Shown: one piece after another, positions 45,305-53,782 of the stretch | Position numbering within the stretch: the first letter of the stretch is position 1 | How the letters are laid out: each line of letters starts with the position of its first letter | Source of the DNA: Paraburkholderia xenovorans LB400 | GTDB lineage: Bacteria > Pseudomonadota > Gammaproteobacteria > Burkholderiales > Burkholderiaceae | NCBI RefSeq assembly: GCF_000013645.1 | Contig: NC_007952.1 | Coordinates: 3,224,001 to 3,288,000, forward strand | Length of the DNA stretch: 64,000 bases | Direction: 5' to 3' | Notes under the pieces: model-generated | Told to the model about the DNA's origin: nothing | The model's input: only the letters and a program-made list of their open reading frames with translations | The model's database searches: none | Position numbers and translations under genes: made by a program

Positions 45305-45818
45305 CGGTTCCCCCAACGTGCGCCCTACCGACGCTAAAAAAATTCAATCTTTCGGACTATAAAGCCCTGACATGTGCGGGCGGCGCCACCTCGTTGCGCC
45401 GCCGGACCGTTTATTCTGCGCATTGCATCATCATGGCGATGTCTGCATTTCACATCTCAAACAGACGGATTACAATTTTGTCATTTTGCGTAGGCCGAAG
45501 GCCCGACGGACCATAGACGAACATCGCCGATTGTCGGCGATCCAGGTGGCGATGACGACTGGCGGCTTCTTTAATTGAGCGGTGACGTCAAGGGTCGATC
45601 TCCGATGGTTTTGTGTTGGAAACGTCGTTTGCGCGGGTCACGCTTCTTTCCGCAGTCGGCTCATCAATCACGTCACGCTGCACGCATTGGTCGAGCAGGC
45701 AACCACACCTACCAAGGCTGGACACTCAGAATGACGTCTCGACGCTGCCTCAGCGTTAAGGGTGCGCTTGCTTGTGCTCTACCCGGCGAGACGCCGGGTT
45801 TCTCGAGAGAGTCGTTGT
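45305..45818 (-). promoter_or_regulatory. Long leader and shared upstream element of fliE copy 2
   Basis: The leader contains a strong hairpin, GGCGGCGC (45379-45386) with GCGCCGCC (45396-45403), loop nine bases. It could be an attenuator. Further upstream at 45427-45493 is the element shared with fliE copy 1, including TGACAAAATTGTAATCCG and TGTGAAATGC on the minus strand. The part at 45500-45818 holds no recognisable gene. Confidence 0.55.
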
Positions 45819-46082
45819 CTACATGGAGACCAAGCTGACCGATTCTTCGAGCGGCGCGCGGCTGGTTCGATATGAATTGGCAGGATGCCGTTCACCGGCA
45901 TAACCGAAGGATATTGCACACACCATCTTTCGGTCCCCGCCCAGGCTCAATTCCCGTCTGACGACCTTCGCATACGACGACAGCGCAGCTTGGGGAATTG
46001 TCGCTAGTCCGCTGTCATGCGCGGCAAGCAGGAAGTTGCTGACGTAGCATCCACAGTCGATTGCTCCGTAGAGCCCTACCGG
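45819..46082 (-). pseudogene. Nitroreductase, C-terminal fragment
   Basis: About 87 codons matching the end of FMN nitroreductases: PVGLYGAIDCGCYVSNFLLA, AHDSGLATIPQAALSSYAKV, RKMVCAISFGYAGERHPAN, RTSRAPLEE. The N-terminal FMN-binding half is absent. At about 46082 the sequence changes abruptly into the SEC-C gene, in another frame. It is a deletion scar joining two unrelated genes. Confidence 0.82.
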
Positions 46083-46798
46083 TTTCTGCTCGCTTCGCCT
46101 CGACAGAAAATTGCTTCCCGGTCTTCGTGTTGGTTGCGGTGAATTCGCAATGCGATGAGTTTCGATCGTCTTCGTCTTCAAATTCGATTTTGAAGTCGGC
46201 GCGCACAAGCGTGGCCGCAACCTGCACTTCGTAACGTGCACCAAAGAAATTTTCTTTATTGCGCAGCCGTTCCACGAGTTTCGTCTGCAACTCGGCATTG
46301 TGGCCAAGTTCGTACAGATCATAGGCTAGCTGAACGTATGCCCGAGCCGCGCCGGTCGCCGGGCCGCCAGATACTTTCCCCGGCTCCTTGACAAACTGCT
46401 GCTGGTGATCATAGACTCGTTGATACCAGACCAATAGCGGATGACGCCCTTCCAGCGGCTTCTTTAACTCGATGTTGCCCCATCCTGGGCCGATTGCCAT
46501 CTTGATGTTCTCGCCGAGGAAATCATGGAAGGTCTTCCACTTCTTTGAGTGAAGCAGGCGATTCTTTACAGCAACAATTCGAACCCGGTCATCCATTTCC
46601 AAGACTACGATCGGCCTTCCGAGTCCTTCCTGGACGGCTCGTTGATGTTCTTCTGCCTCCAGCCTAGCTCGCATCATCCGCGCAGATGCAATCGCTCTTT
46701 TGATTCTCTCCATCTGCAGAAGGCCTGCCATGGCATTTTTTGAATTTTTTGCCACCGCCGCAAGGGCAGGGGTCGTTGCGTCCTGGTTCATTTGCCAT
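46083..46798 (-). pseudogene. SEC-C zinc-motif protein, frameshifted and 3'-truncated
   Basis: From the ATG at 46798 (GGGGAG upstream) the protein starts MANEPGRNDPCPCGGGKKFK, KCHG, a SEC-C metal-binding motif as at the SecA C-terminus. The frame then shifts near 46735 to LLQMERIKRAIASARMMRAR, and continues with a 200-residue region ending KTGKQFSVEAKRAETG, reminiscent of a nuclease-like (E-x-K) core. The natural 3' end is lost at the nitroreductase junction. Function unknown. Confidence 0.75.
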
Positions 46799-47094
46799 TT
46801 TCTCCCCGCCCTCCGAGTAAGATTGGTCGTTCGTCTCTGCTGGACTTGAGTCTAGGCCGTTGCGAATCTTGTTCAACAAACGTCGGCTACTTGGGTGTAG
46901 ACGCTGCTGTGATCTCTATCCCGCAGCCCTCGCCAACGTCCGCAGAAGACCGTCTTTAGGCCCGGCACTCGGCACGTGGGCCAGCGAGCACCTCGCCGCG
47001 CTGCGTGTTGGTACGTCGGTCGCAAACTCCCAGCCTGCCGCGAATATGCCAGCGCGGCAATTCCGGTAGTCCTCAACCCGGTTCTCGCTTTCAG

Positions 47095-47262
47095 CCTGCG
47101 GTCATGCGCAACGACTCGATAGCCGTGTTGCAGAAAAAACAGCATCTGCGCATCCCAGTCATCCGAACTGAGTGGCCATCCGTGATGGAACACGACTGGC
47201 TGACCTTGGCCCCAGTCTTTGTAGAAGATCTCGGTCTGATCCTTCGTAGTCACAAAAGGCAT
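47095..47262 (-). pseudogene. Alpha/beta hydrolase, N-terminal fragment
   Basis: 56 codons matching non-haem chloroperoxidase/esterase-type hydrolases: MPFVTTKDQTEIFYKDWGQG, QPVVFHHGWPLSSDDWDAQM, FFLQHGYRVVAHDRR. A good ribosome site (AGGAG) precedes the ATG. The similarity ends at HDRR and the nucleophile elbow and His are missing. The sequence on to 46880 is unrelated. A truncated relic. Confidence 0.85.
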
Positions 47263-47424
47263 GTGTTTCTCCTATGACGTGCAGATTTAGGGCCGGTCCG
47301 TTCGGATCGACTGACAATGAATACGGACTCCTCATCGAGGCCGGATTTTCTGGCATGCATAAGCAATGCAGATTACCTCTTCAGCGGATCACCGCGCCTC
47401 AACCGTTACGAGAATGCACGACCA

Positions 47425-48276
47425 TCAAGCGCGATAGAAATCGCGAGCCGATTGTGGCGGCCGCCCGAGAAGGTGCCCGAGGTCTCCCGTGACCTCGGAG
47501 AATTCCCCCGCCGCGATCGCCTGAAACCAGGCCGCGAAGAAGTTTGCCACGGGTGCGGGGAAGCCTTCGTTGATGCGCGCTTCAATAAACTCGGCGACGG
47601 ATACCTCGCGATAGTCGATCTCTCGCCCGCTCGCCTCGGACATCGCCAAAGCAATATCGGCCATGCTGACGGCCTCGCTACCGGTGAGCGTATAAAGCTT
47701 GCCTTCGTGGCCGTCGCTCGACAGCGCCGCGGCGGCGCCTTCCGCAAGATCGCGCCGGCTGGCAAAAGCGCCAACGCCACGGCCGGCGGGTACCCTGATG
47801 CCACCCTCGGTTACGCTCTTACCGAAGGGCAGCGTGTCGAAATACATGGTGTTGCGCAGGACCGTCACGTTGAGCCCCGAGGTGTGCAACAGCGCCTCCG
47901 TTTCGTTTTCCCATTGCGTCACCTGAGGGATTTCCACCGTGCTGCCTTCAACGTGCTGCAGCGAGATGTAGTGCAAATAGCGCACGCCAACCCGTTTGGC
48001 CACCTCGATGACATTTGAATGCTGCGTGACAGCATCGGTGAAAGCACGGGCCGACACGAGGAGCAACTTGTCCACGCCGCAGAAGGCACGTTCGAGCGAG
48101 GCTGGGGCTAGATAGTCCCCCGCGCGGACCTGCACGCCTTTCTCCGCGAACGCGTGCAGCTTCGCCGGATCGCGTGCGAGCGCGACGATGTTGCCGGCAG
48201 GAACACGACGCAGCAGGAATTCGACCACCTGGTTGCCTAAGCCGCCGGTCGCGCCGGTCACGAGAATCTGGGTCAT
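47425..48276 (-). CDS. QorB/NmrA-like NAD(P)H oxidoreductase
   Basis: 283 residues. The Rossmann start MTQILVTGATGGLGNQVVEF and the NmrA/QorB pattern follow: VDKLLLVSARAFTDAVTQHS, VGVRYLHYISLQHV, LLHTSGLNVTVLRNTMYFDT, FASRRDLAEGAAAAL. It is probably an NAD(P)H:quinone oxidoreductase or a redox-sensing protein. It starts nine bases after the aldo/keto reductase stop and forms a unit with it and the TetR regulator. Confidence 0.85.
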   Translation of the reverse strand: MTQILVTGATGGLGNQVVEFLLRRVPAGNIVALARDPAKLHAFAEKGVQVRAGDYLAPASLERAFCGVDKLLLVSARAFTDAVTQHSNVIEVAKRVGVRYLHYISLQHVEGSTVEIPQVTQWENETEALLHTSGLNVTVLRNTMYFDTLPFGKSVTEGGIRVPAGRGVGAFASRRDLAEGAAAALSSDGHEGKLYTLTGSEAVSMADIALAMSEASGREIDYREVSVAEFIEARINEGFPAPVANFFAAWFQAIAAGEFSEVTGDLGHLLGRPPQSARDFYRA

Positions 48277-48285
48277 GGCCGGGCC

Positions 48286-49332
48286 TTATGCGACGGTTTG
48301 GGGTGGGGCGTCGAACAGCCCGGCCTTACCGCCCGTGTACAACTGGCGGGTCGGCTCGTCATTTATCATCGTGTAGGGGAAGCCCGAGGGGATGGCGCTC
48401 ACCGCATCGAGGCGGGCAATCTGCTCGGCCGACAGCGTTACCTTTGTTGCGGCGAGATTGTTTTCGAGTTGCGCGAGCGTGCGCGGCCCGATGATCGGAA
48501 ACGGGCCTTTGGCCGCGACCCAGGCGATGGCGATTTCGCCAGGCGTGACACCGGCGTCCTGCGCAATCTCGATCACTGTGTCGAGGATGGCGGTGCGCTG
48601 CGGGGAGTTTTCGGCTTGAAATACCTTTCCACCGAAACCCTCCGCGCGGCCTTTCTCACCCTGGCGATACTTGCCGGTCAACATGCCGCCACCCAGCGGC
48701 GACCAGGCCACAATGCCGAGGCCAAGCGCGTGACCGGCCGGCAGAAGCTCCTGTTCGGTGCTGCGTTCGACGAGACTGTGCTCAACCTGAAGACCGGCGA
48801 TGGGCGCAGCGCCACGCAACTCCGCAATCGTCGCGGCACGCGCTACACGCCACGCGGGGAAATCGGAGAGACCGGCGTAGAGGATCTTGCCGGCACGGAC
48901 AAGGTCGTCGAAACCACGCACGATCTCTTCGACCGGTGTGACGCCGTCGGATACGTGCGCCCAATAGAGATCGATCCGGTCGGTCTTGAGCCGCTTCAGG
49001 CTCGCCTCGACGGACGCGACCATGGCCTTGCGGCTATTGCCCGTGACGAGGATGCCCGAGCTATCGTCCGTCCGCATGGTGAATTTCGTGGCTAGCACGA
49101 AGTCCTCGCGCCGACCGGCCAGCAGATCGCCCAGGATCTCCTCGGACTGACCGGATTGATAACCGTTGGCTGTGTCGATGAAGTTGACACCGGCGTCCGC
49201 GTAGGCGTCGAAGATGCGACGTGCCTCGTCGGGTTCGGCGCCATGACCCCAGCGCGTACCGAAATTACCTGTTCCGAGCACCAGTTCGGAAACTCGCAAA
49301 CCGGTGTTCCTGCCAAAGAGCTTGTAACGCAT
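48286..49332 (-). CDS. Aldo/keto reductase
   Basis: 348 residues from the ATG at 49332 (MRYKLFGR). The AKR barrel motifs are VSELVLGTGNFGTRWG, NFIDTANGYQSGQSEEILGD (catalytic Asp and Tyr), LATKFTMR (Lys), IDLYWAHV (His), and the NADPH-binding GITPGEIAIAWVAAKG-like segment and IIGPRTLAQLENNL. It reduces aldehydes or ketones with NADPH. It lies between the TetR gene and the QorB-like gene in one leftward unit, suggesting an electrophile-response operon. Confidence 0.88.
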   Translation of the reverse strand: MRYKLFGRNTGLRVSELVLGTGNFGTRWGHGAEPDEARRIFDAYADAGVNFIDTANGYQSGQSEEILGDLLAGRREDFVLATKFTMRTDDSSGILVTGNSRKAMVASVEASLKRLKTDRIDLYWAHVSDGVTPVEEIVRGFDDLVRAGKILYAGLSDFPAWRVARAATIAELRGAAPIAGLQVEHSLVERSTEQELLPAGHALGLGIVAWSPLGGGMLTGKYRQGEKGRAEGFGGKVFQAENSPQRTAILDTVIEIAQDAGVTPGEIAIAWVAAKGPFPIIGPRTLAQLENNLAATKVTLSAEQIARLDAVSAIPSGFPYTMINDEPTRQLYTGGKAGLFDAPPQTVA

Positions 49333-49412
49333 GAATCGCACTCCTTAATATACAGTTTAGAATCCGGCGCGAATACGAAGGTGAACGGAAACGTCGCCGG
49401 GTTATGAAATCG

Positions 49413-50030
49413 TTATGAACGACCTTGATCGACCGTGTCTACTTCAGGCCTGTCGCTGCGATTGCGATTGAGAAGACTGTTGATAGCCGAGTCGAGTATC
49501 CGCGCGGAAAGCGTCTGGTCCTCGGCAACGCGCGATAACACGAGCGCGCCGACCATCGTCGAAAGCACGACAGCGGGGTCGCTTTCTGCCCGTTGATCAG
49601 ATGAAGCCTGCGCGGCCCGCTCAATGACATCCAGATACGACCTGATACCCGTTTCGAAACTTCGGATCAATTCTGGACTGTGCCGGGCAGCATCGGGGCC
49701 AAGCGCGGGAAAGATGCAACCGTCGGCGATCTGGTCGCGGTGCTCGAAGGATAGATACCTGCTAATGATTGTGGCAAGCGCATTTTCGCCGCTGCTCTTC
49801 ACCAACTGCGTCAATCTCTCGGTACTGTCAGCCAGCACGCGGTCACAGGCCTGAGCGGCGAGGTCGTCTTTCGACCTGAACTGTTTGTAGAATCCGCCTT
49901 GCGTCAGGCCCGCCGCACCCATCAGGTCATTGAGGCCGACCCCTTCGAAGCCGCGTTCGCGGAACAGTCGGCCCGCCGCCTCGATGACTGTGCGCCGATT
50001 CTCTTCCGCCTGTGCACGACTGACTCTCAT
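49413..50030 (-). CDS. TetR-family regulator of the aldo/keto reductase operon
   Basis: 205 residues from the ATG at 50030 (MRVSRAQAEENRRTVIEAAG). The helix-turn-helix is LFRERGFEGVGLNDLMGAAG, LTQGGFYKQFRSKDDL, and the C-terminal domain is like TetR_C_11-type regulators with Cys105-like DGCIFPALG. It is first in the leftward trio with the aldo/keto reductase 80 bp downstream, so it probably represses its own operon. The inducer is unknown. Confidence 0.87.
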   Translation of the reverse strand: MRVSRAQAEENRRTVIEAAGRLFRERGFEGVGLNDLMGAAGLTQGGFYKQFRSKDDLAAQACDRVLADSTERLTQLVKSSGENALATIISRYLSFEHRDQIADGCIFPALGPDAARHSPELIRSFETGIRSYLDVIERAAQASSDQRAESDPAVVLSTMVGALVLSRVAEDQTLSARILDSAINSLLNRNRSDRPEVDTVDQGRS

Positions 50031-50147
50031 GAAGCTCTCCGTCGATCCGATCGATTTTATTATATGGCAATCACCATCTATTCGCAATGAGCCTCAAATC
50101 TCATGTACGGCAGGTCGCGAGCCGTCTGTCGCGCTTTGAGCCGCATC

Positions 50148-50330
50148 ATGATTGAAGTCCATGCTGGCGGATACCGAACGGCAAGAAGGTGACTATCCTC
50201 GTCGAGAATTGGGTGCTCCCTACACCATTTTCCCGGTGAACATCGGCCTCGGCGACCCGTTCAATCGAGGTTTGCTGCTAGCATCGCTGGGCATAACGCC
50301 GCTGCTGCCGGGGTTAACCATGCAAATGGG
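50148..50330 (+). pseudogene. Glutathione S-transferase, decayed N-terminal fragment
   Basis: Combining three frames gives MIEVHA, WRIPNGKKVTILVE, then ELGAPYTIFPVNIGLGDPFN, the start of YghU/YfcG-type GST proteins (EVHSW.TPNGHKV.I.LEELGLPY...VNIG.GDQF). One missing T at about 50158 and one missing A at about 50213 would restore the frame. Beyond 50280 similarity fades. This piece has several lesions, so it is truly decayed. Confidence 0.65.
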
Positions 50331-50480
50331 TCGGTCCATCAAGGTTGTGGGAAGAAGCGCCGCATGCGGCTCAAGCCGCCGCCTTGCTCGCGCTCGGATC
50401 AAATATTGGTAAATACCGTTTCGGCTGGAAGACGCGACCTCGGAGCGCTTTGTTGAAATCGCCGTCCCCGCTATAGCCGA

Positions 50481-50967
50481 GCGCGGCCCGTGAATCGTGA
50501 AGAGGCGCCTCTCGTTGAAGAAGAGGCCATCGGTCGCTCGGGCCGGTTGGAGCGTCGCCGCGCCGCTCGCCATATCCAGCACGCGCACGACAAGTTGCCC
50601 GCGCTCCACCGCGCCAAGGAGTTCGCGGATGCAGGAGGCCTCGCTGAGTGGCTCCAGCACGATCTGGATGGTGCCGCCGCACGGAAGGCCCAAGCGGTGT
50701 GCATCCTCCGCTGTGATGCCGCACTTCACCGCCTCGGGCCGCCCAATGCGCACCCCTTCGCGCCGAACGCGATCGATGAGGTCGTCTTCGATGCAGCCGC
50801 CCGCTACCGATCCGACCACGAGCCCATCGTCACGTACGGCGAACATCGCACCTTCGGGGCGCGGCGATGAACGCCATGTTTTCACCACCGTCACCAGCAG
50901 GGGGCGTCGCCCTTCATCGAGCCAGCGTACAGTGGATTTCAGGACCTCTGAGGTCCACGCTGTCCAT
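50481..50967 (-). pseudogene. XdhC-family molybdenum enzyme maturation factor, frameshifted and truncated
   Basis: The ATG at 50967 follows a strong AAGGAGG site and gives MDSVDL; a one-base shift at about 50948 leads to EVLKSTVRWLDEGRRPLLVT, then VVKTWRSSPRPEGAMFAVRD, VGSVAGGCIEDDLIDRV and CGGTIQIVLEPL. The similarity stops at RRLFTIHGPR (50481), where the Rossmann domain should begin. XdhC loads sulfurated molybdenum cofactor into xanthine dehydrogenase-family enzymes. The molybdenum hydroxylase at 58025-61742 would need such a factor, so another copy elsewhere is implied if that enzyme works. Confidence 0.82.
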
Positions 50968-51153
50968 GATCGTTTCCTCCTTTTTCGGCTTGTCGCTGGC
51001 GTCCTTGCCGACGGCAGCGCTATCGATGTTGGCTAACGAGGCTACCTCGACATCCACGATACGCGGTGTGTCACAAGGCGAGCTGTCCGCGACCGCGTTG
51101 CCGAGGTAATACCGCCTCCCTCATCGCATAAGTTCTCTCGGGCCGCATCGCAC

Positions 51154-52542
51154 TCAGCACTCGACGATATTTACCGCAAGGCCACCGCGCGATGTTTCCT
51201 TGTACTTCGTCTTCATGTCCGAGCCCGTCTCGCGCATCGTCTTGATGACCGAGTCGAGCGACACGTAATGCGCGCCGTCGCCGCGCAGCGCCATGCGCGC
51301 GGCGTTGACGGCCTTTACCGACGCCATCCCGTTGCGCTCGATGCACGGAATCTGTACCATGCCGCCGACCGGGTCGCAGGTGAGGCCGAGGTTGTGTTCC
51401 ATGCCGATTTCGGCGGCATTCTCGACCTGCCGGGGTGTACCACCAAGGACGGCCGCAAGCGCTCCCGCCGCCATCGAACACGCGACGCCTACTTCACCTT
51501 GACAGCCCACCTCGGCGCCTGAGATCGATGCGTTGAGCTTGTAGAGAATTCCGATGGATGCGGCGGTGAACAGGAAGTCGATCACTCCCTTCTCGTTCGC
51601 GCCCGGCGTGAAGCGCACGTAGTAATGCAGCACGGCAGGGATGATGCCGGCAGCTCCGTTGGTCGGCGCGGTGACAACGCGTCCGCCAGCGGCGTTTTCC
51701 TCGCTCACGGCGATCGCATAGAGGTTGATCCAGTCGATCATCAAAAGCTGGTCCTGCAACGCGCGCTCAGGATTGCTGGTGAGAGCGCGGTAGAGCTTCG
51801 GGGCGCGCCGCTTTACGTTCAAGGGGCCAGGCAGCGTGCCATCGGCGTCCGGATTGCCGACGCCGCAACCGCGCTCGACGCTCGATTGCATTGCGTCCCA
51901 GATGCGCAGAAGGCCTGACCGGATCTCCTCGTCGCTATGCCAGATGCGCTCGTTCTCGAGCATGAGCTGTGCGATGGGCTTGCCTGTCGACGCACACAGT
52001 TGCAGCAGTTCGGCACCGGTGCGAAACGGATACGGCAGTCGTTCTGCCGCGGACAGAGCGTTCGTCTTCGGTGCGCCAGCGATCACGACGAAGCCACCCC
52101 CCACGGAAAAGTAGGTACTTTCGCGCAGCGTTTCGCCGCTCGCATCGAGTACGCGCAGCTTCATGCCGTTTGGGTGCTCGGGCAGCGCCTGGCGATAGAA
52201 CGTGATGTGCTCCTTCGGCGTGAATGGAATCGTGTGACGACCAAGGAGCGACAAGAGACGGGACGTGCGCACTGCTTCAAGGCGTTCGAAGGTGGTCTCC
52301 GGATTCACGGTGTGAGGTGCATCACCCATCAGGCCAAGCATGACGCCGCGGTCTGTACCGTGGCCCCTGCCCGTCGCGCCAAGCGATCCGTACAGCTCGA
52401 CATTCACAGTTGCTGTCCGAGCCAGCAGGCCGTCGCGCTCGAGTCCCTCCGTGAACATCAGCGCCGCGCGCATTGGCCCGACGGTATGCGAGCTGGAAGG
52501 CCCGATGCCAATCTTGAAGAGATCGAAAACGCTGAGTGTCAT
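51154..52542 (-). CDS. sdaA: L-serine dehydratase (iron-sulfur, single chain)
   Basis: 462 residues from the ATG at 52542; the longer frame is rejected because MTLSVFDLFKIGIGPSSSHT is the family start. Converts L-serine to pyruvate and ammonia. The beta domain (GPSSSHTVGPMRAALMF) and alpha domain (AAPTNGAAGIIPAVLHYY-like, EVGCQGEVGVACSMAAGALA, LTCDPVGGMVQIPCIERNG) are fused. The three Cys ligands of the [4Fe-4S] cluster and the C-terminal tail Cys (NIVEC) are present. It is divergent from the TetR gene; a TetR operator lies in the gap, so joint control is possible. Confidence 0.94.
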   Translation of the reverse strand: MTLSVFDLFKIGIGPSSSHTVGPMRAALMFTEGLERDGLLARTATVNVELYGSLGATGRGHGTDRGVMLGLMGDAPHTVNPETTFERLEAVRTSRLLSLLGRHTIPFTPKEHITFYRQALPEHPNGMKLRVLDASGETLRESTYFSVGGGFVVIAGAPKTNALSAAERLPYPFRTGAELLQLCASTGKPIAQLMLENERIWHSDEEIRSGLLRIWDAMQSSVERGCGVGNPDADGTLPGPLNVKRRAPKLYRALTSNPERALQDQLLMIDWINLYAIAVSEENAAGGRVVTAPTNGAAGIIPAVLHYYVRFTPGANEKGVIDFLFTAASIGILYKLNASISGAEVGCQGEVGVACSMAAGALAAVLGGTPRQVENAAEIGMEHNLGLTCDPVGGMVQIPCIERNGMASVKAVNAARMALRGDGAHYVSLDSVIKTMRETGSDMKTKYKETSRGGLAVNIVEC

Positions 52543-52673
52543 CGGATATCCACCATAAAGGCGAGTTAGATGGGTTATATGCCGGGCTGCGATAATGGCG
52601 GATTGCGCCAACGCGGCAGTCATGATGCGGTCGACACCCTGCCGCGAAGCTATACAGCCTAGCAAACCATAAA

Positions 52674-52687
52674 TCGTCAGTCGACGA
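52674..52687. promoter_or_regulatory. TetR operator-like site upstream of the TetR gene
   Basis: TCGTCAGTCGACGA: arms TCGTC and GACGA, one central asymmetry. It closely matches the perfect palindrome TCGTCAATTGACGA at 53675-53688. It lies 39 bp upstream of the TetR start in the sdaA-tetR gap. Confidence 0.6.
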
Positions 52688-52726
52688 CTTAATCGTGCCA
52701 AAATGTGCATAAGGAGAGATCAGCTT

Positions 52727-53422
52727 ATGAAGACGCCCCTCAGGCAGCCGAAAAAGACTCCGACCGCGGGCAGAGCAACGGCGACGCGTGCCACACTGAA
52801 GACGAGGCAAAGGCTGCCTCGAGCCGAGCGTCAGGCGCTCGTGCTGGCGAAGGCTGCCGAGTATTTCTCCGAGCACGGGCTTAACGCGCAGACGCGCGCG
52901 ATTGCGCAGGCGTGCGGTGTTTCGCAGCGACTGCTCTACAGCCTCTTTCAGAGCAAAGATGCGTTAATCGAGGAAGTCTACAATCGCGAAATCGCCGGAC
53001 TATTCCAGGCCATTTGGTTCGTCAAGTTGAAGGACCGCAGCGTGCCGCTCGAGGCTCGCCTCAACGATTTCTATCGCTACTATTACGAAAGTCTCCTGAC
53101 GCGCCGCTGGCTGCGACTATTCCTCTATTCATCGCTCGACGGGCTGCGAATGGCGCCGATCTATACAAACGCGATCGTCACCCATGCGCTCGAAATCATC
53201 GTCGAGGAAGTGGCGTATGACTCGAAACGCGGTGTTCCCGCGAACGTCGACGAACTAACGGAGATCGGCTGGATTCTCCATGGCGCGGTATCGCACCTCG
53301 CCATACGGCGTCGGATCTATGCGAACGAAAACACCGTCTCGCCTGAGCGCGTTATCGAAATGAGTGTGCGCTCGTTCCTCGTGAGCATTCCGGAGATGCT
53401 TCCTTCGCTTCAAACTGCCTGA
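52727..53422 (+). CDS. TetR-family regulator of the ABC/molybdenum hydroxylase operon
   Basis: 231 residues from the ATG at 52727 (AAGGAGAG upstream). A basic N-terminal tail precedes the helix-turn-helix RQALVLAKAAEYFSEHGLNA, QTRAIAQACGVSQRLLYSLF. The C-terminal ligand domain is rich in aromatic residues (NDFYRYYYESLLTRRWLRLF). It is divergent from sdaA and upstream of the ABC operon on the same strand. Matching palindromes before its own gene and before the ABC operon make it the probable repressor of both. Confidence 0.88.
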   Translation: MKTPLRQPKKTPTAGRATATRATLKTRQRLPRAERQALVLAKAAEYFSEHGLNAQTRAIAQACGVSQRLLYSLFQSKDALIEEVYNREIAGLFQAIWFVKLKDRSVPLEARLNDFYRYYYESLLTRRWLRLFLYSSLDGLRMAPIYTNAIVTHALEIIVEEVAYDSKRGVPANVDELTEIGWILHGAVSHLAIRRRIYANENTVSPERVIEMSVRSFLVSIPEMLPSLQTA

Positions 53423-53782
53423 TGATTTCGGTTGTTTCGCCGAGATAGCCTGCCCCCAGGTTTCGCGCCCGCGGCGCCTAACACTAGCACCGGGCCGCGG
53501 CCCGGCCAATCACTCCTCTTTCATGGCAGGTGAATCGTCGTACGACGACAATTGTCGCTTGCGTATCCAGGCTATCCAAGTGGAGATAATTTCTCCAAGT
53601 CTTTGTAATTAAAGAATATTTTTTTGATGGTAACTACAATCGTCAGATGAAGCGAATCCCTTGTAGACTTTTTGTCGTCAATTGACGATTTATTTTTTCA
53701 CCAATATCGTTCGTCTCCATCCGGTAGCTACAGCGCTATCACCACCAAGAGACTGTGCCGCGCAAGCGGCTTGGAGCGAACC
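53423..53782 (+). promoter_or_regulatory. Control region of the ABC/molybdenum hydroxylase operon
   Basis: Contains four dyads: TCGTCGTACGACGA (53535-53548, perfect), CGACAATTGTCG (53546-53557, perfect), TGGAGA-TAATT-TCTCCA (53581-53597, perfect arms) and TCGTCAATTGACGA (53675-53688, perfect). The first, second and fourth share the TCGTC/CGACA core and are TetR operator candidates. The third is unrelated in sequence and may bind another regulator. The promoter must lie in the AT-rich stretch at 53600-53700. Confidence 0.6.

Noticed and set aside
51071..51153. Reading frame just downstream of sdaA continuing towards XdhC (YYLGNAVADSS...)
   Set aside because: No start codon and no recognised family; it probably only supplies the XdhC ribosome site region.
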